Of a stretch of 56,711 nt of DNA, positions 24,601 through 34,796 are shown piece by piece (the first letter of the stretch is position 1; each line of letters opens with the position of its first letter). The notes beneath the pieces were generated by a model. It was not told where the DNA came from and searched no databases. It saw nothing but the letters and a program-made list of their open reading frames with translations. Location of the stretch: positions 1 to 56,711 of the forward strand of contig JAFXTJ010000120.1 of NCBI GenBank assembly GCA_017535945.1. The letters run 5' to 3'. The stretch comes from Lachnospiraceae bacterium. Lineage in GTDB: Bacteria > Bacillota > Clostridia > Lachnospirales > Lachnospiraceae. Made by a program: the position numbers and the translations under genes.

Positions 24601-26169
24601 TCAATCCTCTCCGGTCTTCCGGATCGCCATCGCATTCTCCGCCTGGATCTTCGGATCATAGGAGAGCATGGGCGCGATCTTCTCTCCGTGGATCCTGCGG
24701 CTGACATAGTTTCTCGTCAGCTTCACCACCAGCGGGCTCATCGCCAGCACGCCGATCAGGTTGGGGATCATCATAAGCCCGTTAAAGGTGTCCGAGATAT
24801 CCCAAGCGATCGAAGAAGTCATGAGCGCTCCCGACAGGATCATGAAAACAAAGGCGAATTTGTAGATCACGGTCGCGGAGGCCGCCCTGTCGCCGGCGAG
24901 GTACTCCACCGCCTTGGCCCCGTAATGCGACCAGCCCAGGATCGTCGTAAAGGCAAACAGCAGGATCGCGATCGCGACGAAATACTTGCCATAGGCCACA
25001 TTGCCGACACGGAAGATCGTGTTGAAGGCCTCCGCGACCAGTGTGGCATCGCTCCCGGTGACCGCGATCCCGGTATCCAGATCGACAACGCCGGAGGTCA
25101 GGATGACGAGCGCCGTCATCGTGCAGACGATGATCGTATCCATGAACACCTCAAAAATACCCCACAGCCCCTGCTTGACGGGTTCGCGCACGTTGGAATT
25201 GGAATGGACCATGACCGAGGAGCCGAGACCCGCCTCGTTGGAGAAAACGCCGCGCTTGCAGCCCTGCGTGATGATCGTCTTAAAGGCGACACCCGTGGCT
25301 CCGCCCCAGGCCGCATGCTTCGTAAACGCCATGCCGAAGATATGGGAAAATGCCGTCCCGATGTGCGTCGCATTGCAGATGATGATGACGAGAGACCCGA
25401 TCACATAGGCGATCACCATGAAGGGGATGATCTTCTCAGCGACGGCAGCGATCCGCTGCAGACCGCCGATGACAACGATACCGACGAGAAACATGAGCAC
25501 CATGCCTACGATCAGCATGTAGATCGTCACATCCGTGCCGCCGGAGGAATAGAGGACGACGGAGGACAGCGCAGGGATATCAAAGGCAGATGTGAAATTC
25601 ATCACGATCTTGTTCACCTGGCCCATATTGCCGATGCCGAAGGAGGCGAGCGCCGCGCAGACAGCAAACACCACCGCCAGGATCCGGCCGACCCGCTTCA
25701 TGTGCTTATAACCGCCGAGGCCGTCCTGCAGATAATACATGGCGCCGCCGGACCACTCTCCGTGATGGTTCTTCCTGCGGTAATAGATCCCCAGGATGTT
25801 TTCGGAATAATTGGTCATCATCCCGAAGAACGCAGCGAGCCACATCCAGAAGACCGCGCCGGGGCCGCCGGTCAGGATCGCCGCCGAGACACCGGCGATA
25901 TTGCCGACACCGACGGTTGCGGCCAGTGCCGTGCACAGCGCCTGAAACTGCGAGATCGATGCTTTCTCGCCCGTATGCTCCGTCACCTTGCTGTCAAACA
26001 ATGATCCGACGGTCTTCTTCATCCAGTGACCGATATGCGTCACCTGGAAGAAGCCCGTCAGCACCGTCATCACGATCCCGGTGGCGATGAGCAGCCAGAC
26101 GCCCACGCTGGTCCATACCCAGGTGTTGACGACATCATTAAATGCTGCCAGTGAATCCATAAAACCCAT
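24601..26169 (-). CDS. Sodium:alanine/glycine symporter (AGCS family)
   Basis: This is a 522-residue inner-membrane transporter with about eleven helices. It has the family features WVWTSVGVWLLIATG near the N-terminus, the conserved ALAATVGVGNIAGVS (about 82-96), GGPGAVFWMW, NYSENILGIYYR and SNEAGLGSS (about 305). The family carries alanine, glycine or related amino acids in with sodium. The ATG at 26169 follows GGGGGA. It lies 36 bp after the lone receiver gene on the same strand, so it may be transcribed with the phosphorelay operon. The exact substrate cannot be told from sequence. Confidence 0.93.
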   Translation of the reverse strand: MGFMDSLAAFNDVVNTWVWTSVGVWLLIATGIVMTVLTGFFQVTHIGHWMKKTVGSLFDSKVTEHTGEKASISQFQALCTALAATVGVGNIAGVSAAILTGGPGAVFWMWLAAFFGMMTNYSENILGIYYRRKNHHGEWSGGAMYYLQDGLGGYKHMKRVGRILAVVFAVCAALASFGIGNMGQVNKIVMNFTSAFDIPALSSVVLYSSGGTDVTIYMLIVGMVLMFLVGIVVIGGLQRIAAVAEKIIPFMVIAYVIGSLVIIICNATHIGTAFSHIFGMAFTKHAAWGGATGVAFKTIITQGCKRGVFSNEAGLGSSVMVHSNSNVREPVKQGLWGIFEVFMDTIIVCTMTALVILTSGVVDLDTGIAVTGSDATLVAEAFNTIFRVGNVAYGKYFVAIAILLFAFTTILGWSHYGAKAVEYLAGDRAASATVIYKFAFVFMILSGALMTSSIAWDISDTFNGLMMIPNLIGVLAMSPLVVKLTRNYVSRRIHGEKIAPMLSYDPKIQAENAMAIRKTGED

Positions 26170-26205
26170 CTGTTCCGTTTCCCCCTTTCCTGTAACGACC
26201 TTGTC

Positions 26206-26607
26206 CTATTCGAGCCTGCTCCTGATATGGGAGAGGATGCTCTCTTTGGTGGCTGTCTTGGTAAGATACCCGGCCGGCTTCAGGTCCATGATCCGGGCCA
26301 GCGCCTCTTTGGTCTCCACGCCGGTGAGGAAGATGACGGGAATACCTGCAGAGTCCGGATCCTCCTGCAGCATCGCAAATACCCGGGGACCGTCCATCAC
26401 CGGCATATCATAGTCAAGCAGGATGAGATCGACCGGCATCCCCGTCTTCGCACCATGCACAAAAGGCAGCACAAATTCGCCGGAGGTGACGACATCCGCG
26501 AGATAAGTGTCCTTGAGCCAGCTGCGCACCAGCGTGGCGTAGACCGGATCGTCATCGACGATCAGGATATGCTTCTTCTGTTCCTCTGTATACTGCCCCG
26601 TTTCCAT
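26206..26607 (-). CDS. Single-domain response regulator
   Basis: This stand-alone receiver domain has 133 residues: the acidic pocket IVDDD at 16-20, the phospho-acceptor D65 (LILLDYDMP), the conserved Thr (FLTGVET) and the Lys (YLTKTATKES). There is no output domain. It is the last gene of a phosphorelay operon, 11 bp after the hybrid kinase, and probably acts as a phosphate shuttle or sink, or by protein contact. Sure of the family, not of the role. Confidence 0.9.
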   Translation of the reverse strand: METGQYTEEQKKHILIVDDDPVYATLVRSWLKDTYLADVVTSGEFVLPFVHGAKTGMPVDLILLDYDMPVMDGPRVFAMLQEDPDSAGIPVIFLTGVETKEALARIMDLKPAGYLTKTATKESILSHIRSRLE

Positions 26608-26618
26608 CGGTCCCCCTG

Positions 26619-29600
26619 TCAGATCCTGCCGGCGTTCTGCTCCGCCTCCCAGATCAGCTCCTCCAGCGACTGATAGAGCCGCTCCGGCTCCACCGGCTTG
26701 GAGAGATGCGCGTTCATGCCGGCCTGCAGAGAGAGCTGCACATCCTCGTCAAAGGCATTGGCGGTCATGGCAATGATCGGTACCACCGGTGCGTCCTTGC
26801 GGCTTAACGCGCGGATCGCCCCCGTCGCTTCCAGCCCGTCCATCTCCGGCATGCGCACATCCATGAGGATCGCATCATAGTAGAATTCCGTGCTGTTCTT
26901 AAACATCTCCAGAGCGATCCTGCCGTTGGCGGCATGCTCCGTCTGCACTTCCTTAACGGAGAGCATCTCCTTCATGATCTCCGCGTTGATCTCCATATCC
27001 TCTACGAGGAGGATCCGGCGTCCGTTAAGCGGCGCGCGCTGCTTCTCCTTGAAGAGACTCATATTGTTCTTGCGCGCGATCCGTTCGAATTCATCGATCA
27101 CATTGGAAGCAAAGAGCGGTTTGGCTAAGAAACTGTCCACACCGGCGTGCAGCGCCTCATCCATGATCTCGTCCCAGTTAAAGGAGGTCAGGATGATGAC
27201 TGTCGTCTCGTTGTCATAACGTTCACGGATCTTTCTGGCCACCTCGACCCCGTCCATTTCCGGCATCTTCCAGTCAAGCAGCACCAGATTGTAATGCTCC
27301 TGCTTCACATGGGCGACCTCGAGCATCTGCAGCGCCTCCTGTCCGCTCAGCGCGATATCCGCCTTGATCCCCGCCTCATCCAGCACGAGTCTCGCATGAT
27401 CGGCGGCGACCTGTTCGTCATCCACGACCAGGACGCGCAGCTCCCTGAAGTTGATCGTGCTGCTGTCGATATTGGAATGTGCGCAGTTCTTCAGCGTCAC
27501 GACCACCGTGAACTGCGTGCCCTCGCCTTTCTTTGAATCCACGGAGATCGTGCCGTTCATGAGCTCCACGATACTCTTCGTGATCGCCATCCCGAGGCCG
27601 GTGCTGCCGTATTTGCTGATGCGGCTGCTATCCTCCTGCGTGAAGGAATCAAAGATCTTAGGCAGGAATTCCGGATCCATACCGATCCCGGTATCGCGGA
27701 TCGTGAACCGGATCGTGCTCTGGTCGTCGAACACGTTGGTCCGCTCGACCGTCAGGTGTACCTCCCCCGGCGCGTCCGTGAACTTGATCGCATTGCTCAG
27801 GATATTGATCAGCACCTGCTTAAGCTTCATGTCATCGCCGATATAGTAATCAGCGACACCGCCCAGAAGCCGGCATTCGTAGGTGAGGCCCTTCTCGCTG
27901 CACTGGGACATGACCATCGTGTTGATCTGCTCCAGCATCGCGCGGAAGGAGAACTCCTCCTTGCGCAGCACGATCCGCCCGGATTCGATGCGGCTCATAT
28001 CCAGGATATCATTGATGAGCCCCAGCAGATGACGGGCGCTCGCGCCGATCTTGTCCAGATAGTCCCTCGTCTCCTGCGGCAGCTCATCGTTGCGAAGCGC
28101 CAGCGCATCCAGCCCGATGATCGCGTTCATCGGCGTGCGGATCTCATGGCTCATGTTGGAGAGGAAGGCCGTCTTGGCACGGCTCGCCTGCTCCGCCGTC
28201 TCCAGCGCATCAGAGAGTGCCTGGTTCTTTGCCAGAGACTCGCGCATCTCGGCATCGATATCCGTAAAGCCCGCTCCGACGGCATGGACGATATGGTCCG
28301 CTCTGTCCTTCGGATGCCGCACGCCTGCCATGCGCAGCATCTCATAGGTCTCCTCGCCGTCCCTCCGCACGAGGTACCGTAGCGTGATGAGCGTCTCGGT
28401 CTTTAATGCCTCTCTGATCGCATCGGGATCGATGAAATGCAGGAACGCCTCCCTGTATTCGTCCGTCACATACCGTGCGGCATAGCCGGCGAATTTCTCC
28501 ATATAGTCAAAACTGTCCCCGGAGCTCACCGATTCCCCGGTCGTCTTTTCATCGCTCCGGTAGCAGATCCCCTTCCCGCTGTCGAGGTCGATATAGTAGA
28601 CACTGCGGTAATCGGAGGCGAGCGCCGTGATCATGCTGTCCTGCTGCGTGCGGGTCTTCTCCTGAGACAGGAGCTCATCCTGCAGCGCGATCCGCTCCTC
28701 CAGCTCCTGCTGCATCATCTCGGAAGCTTCCTGCTCCGATGACAGCCGCACCGCCTTCCTCGTCTGCAGGATCATAAAGGTCGAGATGATGAGCAGGATG
28801 AGCGCAGTCAGGACAGACTGCAGGACACTCTTGCGGATGATCCCGGCCGAGATCGTATCGATCTGTTCACTGATCACGCTCTCCCGGATCAGATAGGTCA
28901 GCATCCAGTCCGTGCCATGGATGGGCACATAGCTCAGGGTCTCCCGGATCCCGTCGTAGGTAAAGGAGGCTTCGCCCCTCTGATGCTCCGCAAACTGTCT
29001 CTTCACCGTGGCACAGTCACAGCCGTCGTCGTAGACGGCATGTTCCATCGCGGTCAGGAGGTTGTCCTCCGCGGAGAGGCCGCCCAGTACCAGGCCCGTA
29101 AAGGGCGCGCCGTCCGAACGGTAGATATTGCAATAGGTGGTACTGTTGTCGCCGGACTGCAGGGATACCGCATCCAGGAAATGATCCATGCTCATCTCCA
29201 TGAAGCAGGCGACGAGAATGTGGCCGCACAGATCCAGCCGGTCCACGGGAACCGCGATGATCACCTTTTTATCATTGCTGCCCGCGTTCCTGACGGAGAT
29301 CTCGGCCCCGGCGAGTTCCTGCGGGTCAAAATCATACTGATCGATGTCCGTCCGGGTCCCGCGTGAGGTATAGATCAGTCCGTCCTCGTCAACAAATGCA
29401 AATTTCTCCAGCCCGTAGAGCAGCTTCATTCTGGACTGGTAGGCCTGCAGGTTCTCGACGCTCTCCAGATCCTGCTTTTCGAGAAGGCCGACAGCAGCAT
29501 CCATATCGCTCACATAATCCTCCAGCGTTGAAGCGACGACCTGCTCCCTGCGGCCCGCGAGCTCGTCCAGATACAGGAGGCTCACGTTGCGCACCGCCGC

Positions 29601-29747
29601 CTCCGCGTCCCTGCTCGCGCTCCGCCCGGTCCAGATCGTGCCGAGGATCAGGACAGCCGCGACAATGATGCTGCCGAGGATCGCGGCCTTGAGGACACCT
29701 CCCGGTTTATTCGCGCCGAATCTCTTTTTCAGCCTGTCAAAAGCCAT
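26619..29747 (-). CDS. Hybrid sensor histidine kinase with two receiver domains
   Basis: This membrane kinase has 1,042 residues. A membrane helix (about 20-40), an extracellular Cache-like sensor (45-295) and a second helix (about 308-330) are followed by a coiled coil, a PAS-like region (370-485), the HisKA box [12 protein letters not shown] (His near 533), the ATPase domain with DTGIGMD and GLGMAI, and two receiver domains (phospho-acceptor Asp near 824 in [11 protein letters not shown] and near 958 in [11 protein letters not shown]). There is no HPt domain, which the separate gene 15 bp upstream supplies. The lone receiver follows 11 bp downstream. Confidence 0.93.
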   Translation of the reverse strand: MAFDRLKKRFGANKPGGVLKAAILGSIIVAAVLILGTIWTGRSASRDAEAAVRNVSLLYLDELAGRREQVVASTLEDYVSDMDAAVGLLEKQDLESVENLQAYQSRMKLLYGLEKFAFVDEDGLIYTSRGTRTDIDQYDFDPQELAGAEISVRNAGSNDKKVIIAVPVDRLDLCGHILVACFMEMSMDHFLDAVSLQSGDNSTTYCNIYRSDGAPFTGLVLGGLSAEDNLLTAMEHAVYDDGCDCATVKRQFAEHQRGEASFTYDGIRETLSYVPIHGTDWMLTYLIRESVISEQIDTISAGIIRKSVLQSVLTALILLIISTFMILQTRKAVRLSSEQEASEMMQQELEERIALQDELLSQEKTRTQQDSMITALASDYRSVYYIDLDSGKGICYRSDEKTTGESVSSGDSFDYMEKFAGYAARYVTDEYREAFLHFIDPDAIREALKTETLITLRYLVRRDGEETYEMLRMAGVRHPKDRADHIVHAVGAGFTDIDAEMRESLAKNQALSDALETAEQASRAKTAFLSNMSHEIRTPMNAIIGLDALALRNDELPQETRDYLDKIGASARHLLGLINDILDMSRIESGRIVLRKEEFSFRAMLEQINTMVMSQCSEKGLTYECRLLGGVADYYIGDDMKLKQVLINILSNAIKFTDAPGEVHLTVERTNVFDDQSTIRFTIRDTGIGMDPEFLPKIFDSFTQEDSSRISKYGSTGLGMAITKSIVELMNGTISVDSKKGEGTQFTVVVTLKNCAHSNIDSSTINFRELRVLVVDDEQVAADHARLVLDEAGIKADIALSGQEALQMLEVAHVKQEHYNLVLLDWKMPEMDGVEVARKIRERYDNETTVIILTSFNWDEIMDEALHAGVDSFLAKPLFASNVIDEFERIARKNNMSLFKEKQRAPLNGRRILLVEDMEINAEIMKEMLSVKEVQTEHAANGRIALEMFKNSTEFYYDAILMDVRMPEMDGLEATGAIRALSRKDAPVVPIIAMTANAFDEDVQLSLQAGMNAHLSKPVEPERLYQSLEELIWEAEQNAGRI

Positions 29748-29761
29748 CTTTGCTGCTCCCT

Positions 29762-30106
29762 TTATTCTTCGATGAGCCCGGAAAGCGCATCCCGCATCGC
29801 TTCCAGTTCCTCCGCGAGTGACTGGTACGGTGCATCCGCCCCGGCACGTGCGAGTTCCGTGATCTCCGATGCCTTTTCATAGAGAGGCGTCAGGGACAGA
29901 TTCCCCAGTGCGCCCTTGATCGCATGCGCCGCCTCAAAGACCCGGCGGGTGTCGCCAGTGTTCGCCGCCTCCTTAAGTGCCGTGAAATTCTGATCCCTGG
30001 GGACCATGCCGACAAGTCTCAGATACAGAGCCTCGTTGTTCATGCAGCGTGCGAGACCCTCTTCCACATTTGCGCCGTACTCCCTTAATTTCTCGATCGT
30101 GATCAT
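29762..30106 (-). CDS. Stand-alone histidine phosphotransfer (HPt) protein
   Basis: This HPt domain protein has 114 residues, with the phospho-accepting H61 in [12 protein letters not shown] and the usual four-helix pattern. It overlaps the stop of the REC-GGDEF-EAL gene by 4 bp (ATGA) and precedes the hybrid kinase by 14 bp. It most likely moves phosphate from the kinase's second receiver to the lone receiver or to the receiver of the EAL protein; partner choice is inferred from the operon. Confidence 0.9.
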   Translation of the reverse strand: MITIEKLREYGANVEEGLARCMNNEALYLRLVGMVPRDQNFTALKEAANTGDTRRVFEAAHAIKGALGNLSLTPLYEKASEITELARAGADAPYQSLAEELEAMRDALSGLIEE

Positions 30107-31791
30107 CCTGTCTGCTCCTTTTTGATGAGTGCCTCGAATTCCTCCGGCGGCACGGGTTTGGAGAAATAATAACCCTGCACGAGCTCACAGCCCATATCGC
30201 GCAGTTTGTTAAGCTGTGCTTCCTCCTCCACGCCCTCGGCGACGACCGGGACATCGAGGAAACGCGAGATATCCATCACAAGCCCGCACAGTTTCAGACT
30301 CTTCTCATCCTTTAACATATTGCGGGCGAACTTCATATCCATCTTGAGCACATCGATCGGGATCGATGTGAGCATGTTGAGCGACGAATACCCGGAGCCG
30401 AAATCATCCATCTCGATCCGGAATCCCCTGCCGCGCAGGCTCTCCACGACCTCGATGAGCCGCTTCTGATCATCCGAATAGGCGCTCTCCGTGATCTCCA
30501 GGTGCATCTCTCCTGTCGTCAGTCCGTTTCTGTCGAGGATCGACAGCAGGGTCTCCTCCAGCCTGGGATCGTAGATATCGATCCGTGAGACATTAACGGA
30601 GATGGGGACCGTCCGTCCGTAGGCATCCTTCCAGCGGCGGATCTGCGCGCCGGCTTCCTCCCACACGAAGCGGTCGAGCTTCTGCACCAGACCGTTGCTC
30701 TCAAAGAGCGGGATGAAATCTCCCGGGCTGATCATCCCAAGCTCCGGATGCTTCCATCGGATCAGCGCCTCGGCGCTCCGAAGAGCCGGCTTATCGCCCT
30801 GGATCGCGTACTTGGGCTGGTAGTAAACAATGAAATCCCGGTCCGCGATCGACCGGTCGATATCCCGGATGAGCCGTTCCTGATAGAGCTGCTTCTCATG
30901 CAGCTCCTGATCGTAATAGGCGACCCGCCTCGTGTAATCGCCCCTGAGTCCGTCCTCCGCAAGCTTTGCATGGTCGAACCACTGCTCGGGCGGCAGAGAC
31001 CTGTCCACCTGCCTGTTGATGCCGAAACGCAGGCGGATCCTCGCCCCGGATAGGGAGAGTTCCTCCATCCCGCTCTCGATCCTGTCCGTAAACGCACGGT
31101 AATCCTCCATACCCGCATGGCAGATATAAAAGGTGTCCGCCGACAAGCGGCAGGCGATGCCGAAATGCTCCTCCAGTTCCTCCGTGATGAGCGAAGCGAT
31201 CTTCCTCAGGATCGCATTGCCCACCTCCCGTCCGCAGATCTCATTGATCAGATGGAAATGTTCGATATCGAGGACGATGGCATCCAGTGCTCTCTCATCC
31301 GCCTGTGCGAACCTTCTGATGTATTCAAAGAAGAACTCGTCGGAATACAGACCGGTCAGCGGATCGGTCTCCGTGCGATCGATGAGGCTCTGCTTCTCGT
31401 AGAGATCGATGATCCGCTCGCAGCGTGCGAGGATCACCTCCGGCATGCTGTATGGCTTCTTGATGAAATCGTCCGCGCCGCCCCGGATGCTCGTGACCTC
31501 AGCATCGCCCTCCTGCGTCATGACGATCACCGGGATCCCCGCGAGTGCCGGATCCGCCTTGCATCTTGAGAGCATCTCCTCGCCGCTCATGACGGGCATC
31601 AGCAGATCCAGGAGGATCAGGGAAAATGTGCCTTCTCCGCGCAGGATCTCCAGCGCCTGCTGTCCGTTCTCCGCGCAGGTCACCTCATATTCGCTTTGCA
31701 GGATATTGCTGAGGATCTCGCGGTTGATGGCTTCATCCTCCACCACGAGCACCCGCCTCCTGATACTGTTATATCTCTGTCTTTCTTTCAT
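30103..31791 (-). CDS. REC-GGDEF(degenerate)-EAL phosphodiesterase
   Basis: The product has 562 residues. An N-terminal receiver domain (about 12-130) has D62 in LILLDLLMP. The GGDEF domain that follows has its signature changed to LSADTF near 215, so it is probably inactive. The EAL domain (about 310-555) has EALIRW near 340, SVNVSRID, EITESAY, DDFGSGYSSL, LKMDMKF, AEGVEE and VQGYYFSKP and should hydrolyse c-di-GMP. It heads the phosphorelay operon. ATG at 31791 follows GCGGAGACAGAC. Phosphorylation through the relay could set phosphodiesterase activity, by analogy with RpfG/PvrR-like proteins. Confidence 0.92.
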   Translation of the reverse strand: MKERQRYNSIRRRVLVVEDEAINREILSNILQSEYEVTCAENGQQALEILRGEGTFSLILLDLLMPVMSGEEMLSRCKADPALAGIPVIVMTQEGDAEVTSIRGGADDFIKKPYSMPEVILARCERIIDLYEKQSLIDRTETDPLTGLYSDEFFFEYIRRFAQADERALDAIVLDIEHFHLINEICGREVGNAILRKIASLITEELEEHFGIACRLSADTFYICHAGMEDYRAFTDRIESGMEELSLSGARIRLRFGINRQVDRSLPPEQWFDHAKLAEDGLRGDYTRRVAYYDQELHEKQLYQERLIRDIDRSIADRDFIVYYQPKYAIQGDKPALRSAEALIRWKHPELGMISPGDFIPLFESNGLVQKLDRFVWEEAGAQIRRWKDAYGRTVPISVNVSRIDIYDPRLEETLLSILDRNGLTTGEMHLEITESAYSDDQKRLIEVVESLRGRGFRIEMDDFGSGYSSLNMLTSIPIDVLKMDMKFARNMLKDEKSLKLCGLVMDISRFLDVPVVAEGVEEEAQLNKLRDMGCELVQGYYFSKPVPPEEFEALIKKEQTG

Positions 31792-31845
31792 GTCTGTCTC
31801 CGCGAAGTGTTAGAAGCCACATCAGAAATGACCATAAACTATATT

Positions 31846-31874
31846 ATTATACAGCAAAAGGAAAAGACGCGCAA
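31846..31874 (-). promoter_or_regulatory. Promoter of the phosphorelay operon
   Basis: On the minus strand TTGCGC (31874-31869) and TATAAT (31851-31846) are 17 bases apart. The -35 lies inside the hairpin of the mnmA terminator, so terminator and promoter overlap. Confidence 0.6.
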
Positions 31875-31889
31875 CGAATGCGCGTCTTT
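31853..31889 (-). terminator. Terminator of the mnmA operon
   Basis: An 11-bp perfect stem (AAAGACGCGCA/TGCGCGTCTTT) with a 5-nt loop is followed on the minus strand by TTCCTTTT. It lies 25 bp after the mnmA stop at 31915. Confidence 0.85.
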
Positions 31890-31914
31890 GGTTTGTGCAT
31901 ATCTGCCTGCCGGA

Positions 31915-33012
31915 TCAGGCCACCCGGCCCGGCTGTTCTTTTGCGATGATCCCGCCGCCGATGACACAGCCGTCCGCATCGTAAAAGACGGCCGACTGTC
32001 CGGGAGCCGCGGCGCGGACCGGTTCGTCGAAGAGCACGCGGATCGAAACATCTCCGTCTGCCCCGGTTTCTGCCGGAGTAAGGGTAGCCGGAGCTCCGGG
32101 ATGATGATAGCGGATCTTCACCTGACAGTGCAGTTCCTCCCCCGGGGCAAGCCCTTCGATGCTCATGAAATTCACACTGCGGCAGAGGATCTCTCTGCTG
32201 TAGAGATGCTCTTCGGGTGCGATCACGACTTCCCCGGTCTCCGGCCGGATCTCCTTCACATAGGCAGGATAACCAAGCGGCAGGTTCAATCCCCGGCGCT
32301 GCCCCACCGTGTAATGGATGATCCCCTTATGGATGCCGAGGACCCGGCCGTCCTCATCGACAAAACTGCCCGGCCCGGTCACCTCGCTTGCATGTGCCGC
32401 CACATAGTCCGCGTAATCTCCGTCCGGCACGAAGCAGATCTCCTGCGAATCCGGCTTGTCCGCCACCGGGATCCCGGCCTTCTGCGCGATCGTGCGGACC
32501 TCTTCCTTGGAGAGCGCACCGAGCGGCATGATCGTGCGCATGAGCTGCTTCTGTGTGAGCCGGTAGAGCATATAGGCCTGGTCCTTGTTCTCATGCAGCG
32601 CTTTCTGCACGGTATAGCGTCCCGCAGACGTCTTCACGATCCGTGCGTAATGTCCGGTCGCCACATACGATGCGCCGAAGCGCTCCGCCGCTTTGAAGAG
32701 TCCGCTCCATTTCACATGGCGGTTGCACGCGACGCAGGGATTGGGCGTAAGTCCGGACAGATAGTCCCTGACAAACGGCTCCGTCACATGCGCTGCGAAT
32801 TCCGGGAAGCAATCGATCACATAGTACGGGATCTCCAGCCGGTCACAGACGGCCTCCGCGTCCGAGATCTCGCAGCACCTGCTCTCCTGTCCGTCTTCCG
32901 TCACAAAATGCCGGAGCGTCACGCCCTTCACCTCATGACCCGCAGCCTTTAACAGATATGCCGCCACGGCGCTGTCCACGCCGCCGCTCATTCCGATGAT
33001 CACACCGGACAT
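31915..33012 (-). CDS. mnmA: tRNA 2-thiouridylase MnmA
   Basis: This 365-residue enzyme thiolates U34 of tRNA-Lys, -Glu and -Gln in the cytoplasm. The PP-loop GMSGGVDSAVAA is at residues 7-18; the two catalytic cysteines are C93 (NPCVACN) and C193 (SQEICFVPDGDY). Downstream, GIHKGIIHYTVGQRRGL and the C-terminal beta-barrel (VRAAAPGQSAVFYD) are typical. It starts 10 bp after the esterase gene, as the last gene of the operon that begins with the hybrid kinase at 37729. Confidence 0.96.
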   Translation of the reverse strand: MSGVIIGMSGGVDSAVAAYLLKAAGHEVKGVTLRHFVTEDGQESRCCEISDAEAVCDRLEIPYYVIDCFPEFAAHVTEPFVRDYLSGLTPNPCVACNRHVKWSGLFKAAERFGASYVATGHYARIVKTSAGRYTVQKALHENKDQAYMLYRLTQKQLMRTIMPLGALSKEEVRTIAQKAGIPVADKPDSQEICFVPDGDYADYVAAHASEVTGPGSFVDEDGRVLGIHKGIIHYTVGQRRGLNLPLGYPAYVKEIRPETGEVVIAPEEHLYSREILCRSVNFMSIEGLAPGEELHCQVKIRYHHPGAPATLTPAETGADGDVSIRVLFDEPVRAAAPGQSAVFYDADGCVIGGGIIAKEQPGRVA

Positions 33013-33022
33013 CTTCCGTTCC

Positions 33023-33940
33023 TCACTGTACTCCCTGCTCTCCGGCCAGCTCCGCCGCCGTTCTCGCGATCCAGCCGGTCATGCCGTCCGGGAGGCGCTC
33101 ATCCATCGGCGTCCCGTCGTCAAACAGGAGATTGCAGTGAACGGGGTTCACGAGACAGTGCTGCCCCATCTCCACGCCGAAATTGATGGAGGCGACGCCC
33201 TTGTCCCCGTTGCGTACCCATTCCGGCGTATAGAGGAAGCAGTGCTTCATCCTTTCCAGTCTCGGGATCCGCGGCGCGACCGTCTCTTCAAAGGGATGGA
33301 ATTCATCGCGCCTGCCCATCGCAAAGAAGAGGTATTTTCCCTTTGCATCATAGGCATCGAGCACCTCATCATCGGGCAGTGCGGCACTCCCCACCGGGAT
33401 GACGGCGTCAAAATCATCCATATAGTTGTCCATGAGCCTCAGAACAAAGGTCGCGCCGGAGGAATTGCCAAACAGAAAGACCGGTCCGACCTGATCCTGC
33501 CGTGCTCTGATATGGTCCATGATCAGCGCATGAACGGGTTCCAGATATTCCGGCGACCAGTAGCCCGCCGTCCGGCCGTCCTCTCCCTCATATTCATTTG
33601 CCACGGGGATCAGGATCCGTGCACCGCCCATGCTCTTCTGATACTTCTCCGTGGCATAGAATTCCGCACCCGTATAATTGATGCACAGATCGCCGACCAG
33701 GGAATTCCCCGTGCCGTGCAGGAAGACAAGCAGCGGGAGCCTCTTCTTTTCATCCGCCCCTTCATCCGGATCGTAACAGTAATACTTCAGTTCCGTGCCG
33801 GAAGCATCCCGGTACTTCCCCTGATGAAAGAGATGAAAATACTTCCCGGCCTCATAGGTCGGCGCATAGGAGATAAAGTCCCCCTCCTCCATCTCACCCG
33901 CCCACGGCGGTACGGGTCTGTTCTGCTCGTTCTGTGCCAT
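33023..33940 (-). CDS. Alpha/beta hydrolase, esterase/PHB-depolymerase type
   Basis: This predicted hydrolase has 305 residues and no signal peptide. It has an oxyanion segment LVFLHGTGN (71-79), the nucleophile elbow FGNSSGA with S160, an acid in MGRRDEFHP and a His in MGQHCLVN. These fit the feruloyl esterase/PHB depolymerase-like clade. It starts one base after the neighbouring alpha/beta hydrolase gene, so the two probably act together, but the substrate is unknown. Confidence 0.85.
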   Translation of the reverse strand: MAQNEQNRPVPPWAGEMEEGDFISYAPTYEAGKYFHLFHQGKYRDASGTELKYYCYDPDEGADEKKRLPLLVFLHGTGNSLVGDLCINYTGAEFYATEKYQKSMGGARILIPVANEYEGEDGRTAGYWSPEYLEPVHALIMDHIRARQDQVGPVFLFGNSSGATFVLRLMDNYMDDFDAVIPVGSAALPDDEVLDAYDAKGKYLFFAMGRRDEFHPFEETVAPRIPRLERMKHCFLYTPEWVRNGDKGVASINFGVEMGQHCLVNPVHCNLLFDDGTPMDERLPDGMTGWIARTAAELAGEQGVQ

Positions 33941-33941
33941 T

Positions 33942-34796
33942 TCAAATTCCCTCCTTTTCCTTTTCCCGATCCGTCAACGCGTCATAACATTTCCCGCGTG
34001 CGAGGGCGTTCTTCAGGAATCTGTCCGCTTCGCCCGACACTTCCTCGATGAGATCCGTATCGATATTATGCCCGCAGTTAGAGTAGATCACGAGTTTGCA
34101 ATTGGGAAGCGCCCTGGCGGTCCTCATCATGAGTTCCGGTGTACTGATGGGATCATCGATGCCCCCGATGATCAGCACGGGGATCCGGATCCCGGCAAGT
34201 TTCTCACACAAGGCCTCCTCGCTCCCGCATTTGATGAGCGGTCTTCCGTAATCGATCCTCTTTTCCCTTTCGTCAGGCTCCGGTTGCGCGCTGATGTGTT
34301 CCTCGCGCTCCCGCCGGCGAAGGGATCTGGCTTCGTCATGATCGACCGGCGGATCAAACGGCGGCGGCGCATCGATGATCCCCTGCAGCATCATCTGTCT
34401 GTAGGACATCGTTCCCTCCGCCAGAGAGTGAGGTCCGGGGACCACGGCGACAAAAGCGCTGACCCTGTCCGGATATCCGATGGCCAGATGCCAGCCCACG
34501 CCGGCACCGTGCGAGGCGCCCATATAGATGAAACGCTCCGCGCCGATATGATCCGCCAGTGCCGTCACATCACCGGCAAAGATATCATACCAATCCTCGC
34601 CGTAGTCTTCTGTGACATAGTCGGAAGGGTGAAATCCCCGCAAAGTAAGGCAATACACATGATATCCGAGCTCCGCCATATACTGCTGTGTGCCCTTGGG
34701 ATAAAACCCGACCTGCGCGCAGAGGATGATCCTGTCGCCGCTCCCGTATTCATCGTAATGCAGTTGATATCCGTCTTTCGTTATGATCTGTCCCAT
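33942..34796 (-). CDS. Alpha/beta hydrolase
   Basis: This 284-residue hydrolase has the nucleophile elbow GASHGAG (S95), an acid in IGGIDDPIS and a His in NCGHNID. An Arg/Glu-rich lid segment (RSLRRREREEHISAQPEPDEREKR, in part) lies around 165-190. The start at 34796 gives a family-like N-terminus (GQIITKDGYQLHYDEYGSG); an ATG at 34826 adds ten unlikely residues. It overlaps the hybrid kinase stop by 16 bp. The substrate is not evident. Confidence 0.85.
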   Translation of the reverse strand: MGQIITKDGYQLHYDEYGSGDRIILCAQVGFYPKGTQQYMAELGYHVYCLTLRGFHPSDYVTEDYGEDWYDIFAGDVTALADHIGAERFIYMGASHGAGVGWHLAIGYPDRVSAFVAVVPGPHSLAEGTMSYRQMMLQGIIDAPPPFDPPVDHDEARSLRRREREEHISAQPEPDEREKRIDYGRPLIKCGSEEALCEKLAGIRIPVLIIGGIDDPISTPELMMRTARALPNCKLVIYSNCGHNIDTDLIEEVSGEADRFLKNALARGKCYDALTDREKEKEGI

